Below the pieces are notes generated by a model, which worked only from the letters and a program-made list of their open reading frames with translations, was not told the origin of the DNA and did not search any database. Made by a program: the position numbers and the translations under genes. Shown one piece after another: positions 61,722-64,000 of a DNA stretch of 64,000 nt (its first letter is position 1; every line of letters begins with the position of its first letter). This stretch comes from CAG-390 sp003523225 (GTDB taxonomy: Bacteria; Bacillota; Clostridia; Oscillospirales; CAG-272). The DNA lies in assembly GCA_902461815.1 (NCBI GenBank), contig CABPZE010000004.1, positions 81,603 through 145,602 of the forward strand. Direction: 5' to 3'.

Positions 61722-62255
61722 ATGACCTCGGCTATTGTTAGTTTGATCATTCTTGCGCTGATCGCATTCTGGTGCATCAGAACGGTCAATGACTTCAAGA
61801 AAAAAGAGATTCGTGTGCAGGAGGGCATCTCCGGCATAGAGGTGGCGCTGACCAAGCGCTACGATAAGCTGGTCAAAATGCTGGATATCGCCAAGGGCTA
61901 TATGACGCATGAAAGCGAGCTGTTCACAAAGGTCATCGAGCTGCGTCATGGCATGAGCATTGCGGAGATGAACGATGCCCAGCGGCAGATGGATACCCTG
62001 AGCGTCAGGTTTTTCGCCGTTGCAGAGAACTATCCGGAGCTGCGCTCCAGCGATGTTTTCGTAGAGCTTCAGCGGGGGATCCGCGATGCGGAAGAGCATC
62101 TGCAGGCGGCGCGGCGGTTGTATAACAGCAGCGTCACTGCCTACAACACGGCGATTGCTATGTTCCCGGCCAAGCTGCTGGCAGGCTCGCGCCAGCCGAA
62201 GGAATTCTTCGCCGCAGACGCAAGTAAGCGCGAAGATGTAAAAATGACGTTCTGA
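61722..62255 (+). CDS. lemA: LemA-family protein
   Basis: The 177-residue protein has an N-terminal membrane helix (about 4-20) and the LemA helical domain (VQEGISGIEVALTKRYDKLVKMLDIAKGYMTHE, AENYPELRSSDVFVELQRGI, AARRLYNSSVTAYNTAIAMFPAKLLA). LemA proteins are membrane-bound and of unclear function. It is 34 bases after the DUF3137 gene, within one operon. Confidence 0.92.
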   Translation: MTSAIVSLIILALIAFWCIRTVNDFKKKEIRVQEGISGIEVALTKRYDKLVKMLDIAKGYMTHESELFTKVIELRHGMSIAEMNDAQRQMDTLSVRFFAVAENYPELRSSDVFVELQRGIRDAEEHLQAARRLYNSSVTAYNTAIAMFPAKLLAGSRQPKEFFAADASKREDVKMTF

Positions 62256-62272
62256 TAAAGGAGACGGCGATC

Positions 62273-63172
62273 ATGGAAGAAAAGCAGATGATGACGAATG
62301 AGCAGTTGGAGGCCGAGCTCCAATCCTTGCGCAGCAAGGCAACGGTTGCTAAGATTCTGACTTACGGTTCCGGCGCGGCGGCGATCCTTTGCTTTATCAC
62401 GGGATTGATCCCTGTGGCAATTGTCTTTATTGTGCTTGCGCTGGTAGGAGGATACCAGCTGGAAAAGAACAGCAGCAGGCTCAAAAAGATCCTCAGCGAC
62501 AATGTCATCAGCAGTGTGCTGAAGGAGGCGCTGGGCGATGCTGTGGAATATAACCCGTGGGGCAAAGTTAACCCTGGCAGCATGGTGTTTCCGTTTTCCT
62601 ATAACTGCGCGGATGGCAGCGATCCTATCAAGGCAGCCTACAATGGGCTGAACATTGAACTGGGCGACATCGAGCTGATCGAAGAGACAGAGTACACCGA
62701 CAACGAAACCGGACAAACAGAAAAGACCAGAAATACACAATTTAAGGGGCAGTGGCTTACCTGCGACTTTGGCAAGGAACTTGCCGGCGAAGTATATATC
62801 TCAGAGCGGACAAAGAAAACCCGCAGAAGTCTGAAAAGCAATGTCACGATGGATAACGAGCAGTTCGACAAACGCTTCTGTGTCAGAGCGGATGATCCGC
62901 AGGAAGCGTACTACCTCCTGACTCCGCACATGATGGAATATATTACCGCCATGGCGGACAAGAGCGGCGGCACGGTTTATCTGTCCTTTCTGCGCAGCGG
63001 AAAGCTGCATGTTGCGGTCCAGACCGGGCGCGATTTTTTTGAACTTGGAAAAAGCAATGCGAATGTGGAAGAAGTGCGCCAGAAATTCTTGGGTGAGCTG
63101 CGCTGGTTTACCGATCTTGTCGACACACTGCGGGTAGAGGACACCCTCTATAAGAAGGAGACGAATGTATAA
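62273..63172 (+). CDS. Second DUF3137-like membrane protein
   Basis: The 299-residue protein has an N-terminal coil, two membrane helices (about 29-66) and a soluble domain (DIELIEETEYTDNETGQTEK, QFKGQWLTCDFGKELAGEVYISER). This domain resembles the DUF3137 domain of the gene before lemA. The pair thus brackets LemA. AAGGAG precedes the ATG, 17 bases after the lemA stop. Confidence 0.7.
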   Translation: MEEKQMMTNEQLEAELQSLRSKATVAKILTYGSGAAAILCFITGLIPVAIVFIVLALVGGYQLEKNSSRLKKILSDNVISSVLKEALGDAVEYNPWGKVNPGSMVFPFSYNCADGSDPIKAAYNGLNIELGDIELIEETEYTDNETGQTEKTRNTQFKGQWLTCDFGKELAGEVYISERTKKTRRSLKSNVTMDNEQFDKRFCVRADDPQEAYYLLTPHMMEYITAMADKSGGTVYLSFLRSGKLHVAVQTGRDFFELGKSNANVEEVRQKFLGELRWFTDLVDTLRVEDTLYKKETNV

Positions 63173-63174
63173 CG

Positions 63175-63285
63175 GTGGGAGCTTACCTTTTGCTGCTGTC
63201 ACTGATCGCACTGGCGCTTGCTGTGTATATCGGCTTGGTTTTTATTCTTCTTGATGCAATACAGCATCAGCCGCCTGCGCCATAA
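63175..63285 (+). CDS. Possible 36-residue membrane peptide
   Basis: GTG 63175, two bases after the preceding stop, opens a frame of one hydrophobic helix (AYLLLLSLIALALAVYIGLV) with a polar tail ending QPPAP. AAGGAG lies 15 bases upstream, rather far. It may be a small operon-end membrane protein or chance. Confidence 0.35.
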   Translation: MGAYLLLLSLIALALAVYIGLVFILLDAIQHQPPAP

Positions 63286-63355
63286 CGAAATCTCTACAGA
63301 TAATTTATTGCATTTTGTATCAAGGAAGTCTGTAAACACTACCAAATGACAAATT

Positions 63356-63472
63356 ATCTGCCCCGTCCGGGGAAAAAACCGTTGACCGGGGCAGATGATT
63401 TTGTGCGCATATTTTAAGGTTTGATCCCCCATCGGCGGTTTTGAAGGACATTTCAAGACCGCCGTTTCTTTT
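63356..63472 (+). terminator. Two hairpins ending the cassette
   Basis: ATCTGCCCCG/CGGGGCAGAT (63356-63365 with 63387-63396), followed by GATTTTG. Then a CGGCGGTTTTGAA-type arm (63433-63445) pairs with 63451-63464, followed by TTTCTTTTG. No gene is seen between 63286 and 63606. Confidence 0.65.
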
Positions 63473-63606
63473 GCCCTCAAAAGAGATTACGTGCTGCCCC
63501 TTCTAATTGACGAATTTGGCGAAACTTCCTGATTTGTGCAGCTGCCGTTCCCCGCCTCCATTCGGTTTACCCGTCAAACACCTATGTATCGAAATGGAGT
63601 TATACC

Positions 63607-63804
63607 GTGCAGAAAATTAACCTTCGGGAAATAGATCCCGATGTTTATAAAACCGATAACCTGATGGAAGGCGCAGAAGCGGTGCTTGCTGTGATTCGCA
63701 CCGCTGAACCGACAGAGACTGCTTATGAACGTTGGAAATATTGCCTTAAAACTACTGTACATACATTCGGAGCAGATGTAAACTTAACGACATTTATTTC
63801 TTAA
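63607..63804 (+). pseudogene. Remnant of an element-encoded sigma-factor gene
   Basis: From GTG 63607 the frame reads QKINLREIDPDVYKTDNLME and AYERWKYCLKT. I recognise this as the N-terminal pattern of small sigma-like proteins encoded just before serine recombinases of clostridial elements. It loses similarity after about 45 residues and stops, so it is truncated. Confidence 0.55.
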
Positions 63805-63858
63805 AAAAACTCCGTTAACGTGTTCTTTTGCGGAAAAGCCCCTTGACAAATCTCATCC

Positions 63859-63963
63859 CAAAAAGCATTAATAAATGAATACGCGAGGAAAAACCGCTTC
63901 AAAAATCTGAAATTCTTTGTAGATGACGGATACTCGGGAACGACCTTTGTTGAGGTAAGATAA
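63859..63963 (+). pseudogene. Large serine recombinase, internal fragment
   Basis: The frame CAA AAA GCA reads QKALINEYARKNRFKN and then FFVDDGYSGTTF, the sequence expected directly after the recombinase start at 48078-48176. After TTT (63946-63948) it reads VEVR and stops at TAA instead of the family's NRP. A second lesion therefore follows, at the inverted repeat of 63952-63998. Confidence 0.8.
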
Positions 63964-63998
63964 CGTAACCTTTTTTGCAGAGGGCGTTATCTTACCTC
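63952..63998. repeat. 14-bp inverted repeat at the second recombinase break
   Basis: GAGGTAAGATAACG (63952-63965) and CGTTATCTTACCTC (63985-63998) enclose 19 bases. The repeat begins four bases after the recombinase frame is lost. It could be the ends of a very small inserted element, one end of a larger element, or a hairpin; the window stops here. Confidence 0.55.
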
Positions 63999-64000
63999 TT

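Larger units (their letters stand above)
48177..63858. mobile_element. 15.7-kb insertion within the recombinase gene
   Basis: The recombinase frame stops at the CCAA of 48173-48176 and resumes at the CCAA of 63858-63861. The two fragments therefore join at one codon if the segment between is removed. CCAA may be a 4-base target repeat. The insert carries tnpV, a MobA/MobL relaxase with a nic site and a cargo cassette. Its own integrase is not visible inside, so it may have moved in trans, or the arrangement may come from recombination between two elements. Confidence 0.6.

Noticed and set aside
1..64000. CRISPR array or cas genes
   Set aside because: No regularly spaced direct repeats of 25-40 bases and no Cas-like protein were found.

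Overview
The window looks like the chromosome of an anaerobic Firmicute of the class Clostridia, probably a gut organism. It carries a Gram-positive division and cell-wall (dcw) cluster with an FtsL/FtsI/DivIB set, a MurE of the diaminopimelate-adding type, many lipoproteins with Gram-positive lipoboxes, strong AGGAGG ribosome-binding sites, and mobile-element families typical of Clostridia (TnpV, DUF6809, DUF3847, DUF6076-like, large serine recombinase, MobC/relaxase pairs). No tRNA, rRNA or CRISPR array was seen. Taxonomy below class is inference.

Region 1 (1-15.5 kb) is the dcw cluster: mraZ-rsmH-ftsL-ftsI-murE-murF-mraY-ftsW-murG-divIB-ftsZ, all on the plus strand, preceded by a divergent DUF421/DUF4363 pair. 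murD, murC, murB and ftsA are absent from it. Region 2 (15.5-34.1 kb) is mostly housekeeping: a secreted PIG-L-type deacetylase, a lipoprotein gene broken by an in-frame amber codon, a hydrolase, a phosphoesterase, rpmB, mtaB, rpmE, hflX, yigZ, dnaG, rpoD and a large solute-binding lipoprotein.

Region 3 (34.2-48.2 kb) is accessory and visibly AT-rich up to about 45 kb. It opens with a TnpV/DUF6809 pair. Next is a five-gene operon: a membrane-tethered helix-turn-helix protein, a CE15-like esterase and a FecBCD-type iron/cobalamin-class transporter. Then comes a cluster built around a LexA-like self-cleaving repressor, which sits divergently to an exonuclease-BRCT protein, with a membrane-anchored NERD protein and several small genes nearby. 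Three promoters in this cluster share an identical 15-base box exactly 24 bases from the -10 element. I consider this LexA-like/exonuclease-BRCT/NERD cluster the best candidate for an undescribed system. The region ends with mobC, a MobP-type relaxase and the first 33 codons of a serine recombinase.

Region 4 (48.2-63.9 kb) appears to be a 15.7-kb insertion that splits that recombinase gene: the missing continuation of the reading frame reappears at 63859. The insert carries a second TnpV, an AlbA/ATPase-type regulator, a broken DUF6076-like gene, an acidic sigma-like protein, a MobA/MobL relaxase with an IncQ-type nic sequence, a decayed MalT/LuxR-type regulator, and a cassette of lipoproteins with LemA and two DUF3137-type proteins. 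Several genes here are pseudogenes. Three genes in the window are interrupted by in-frame TAG codons.
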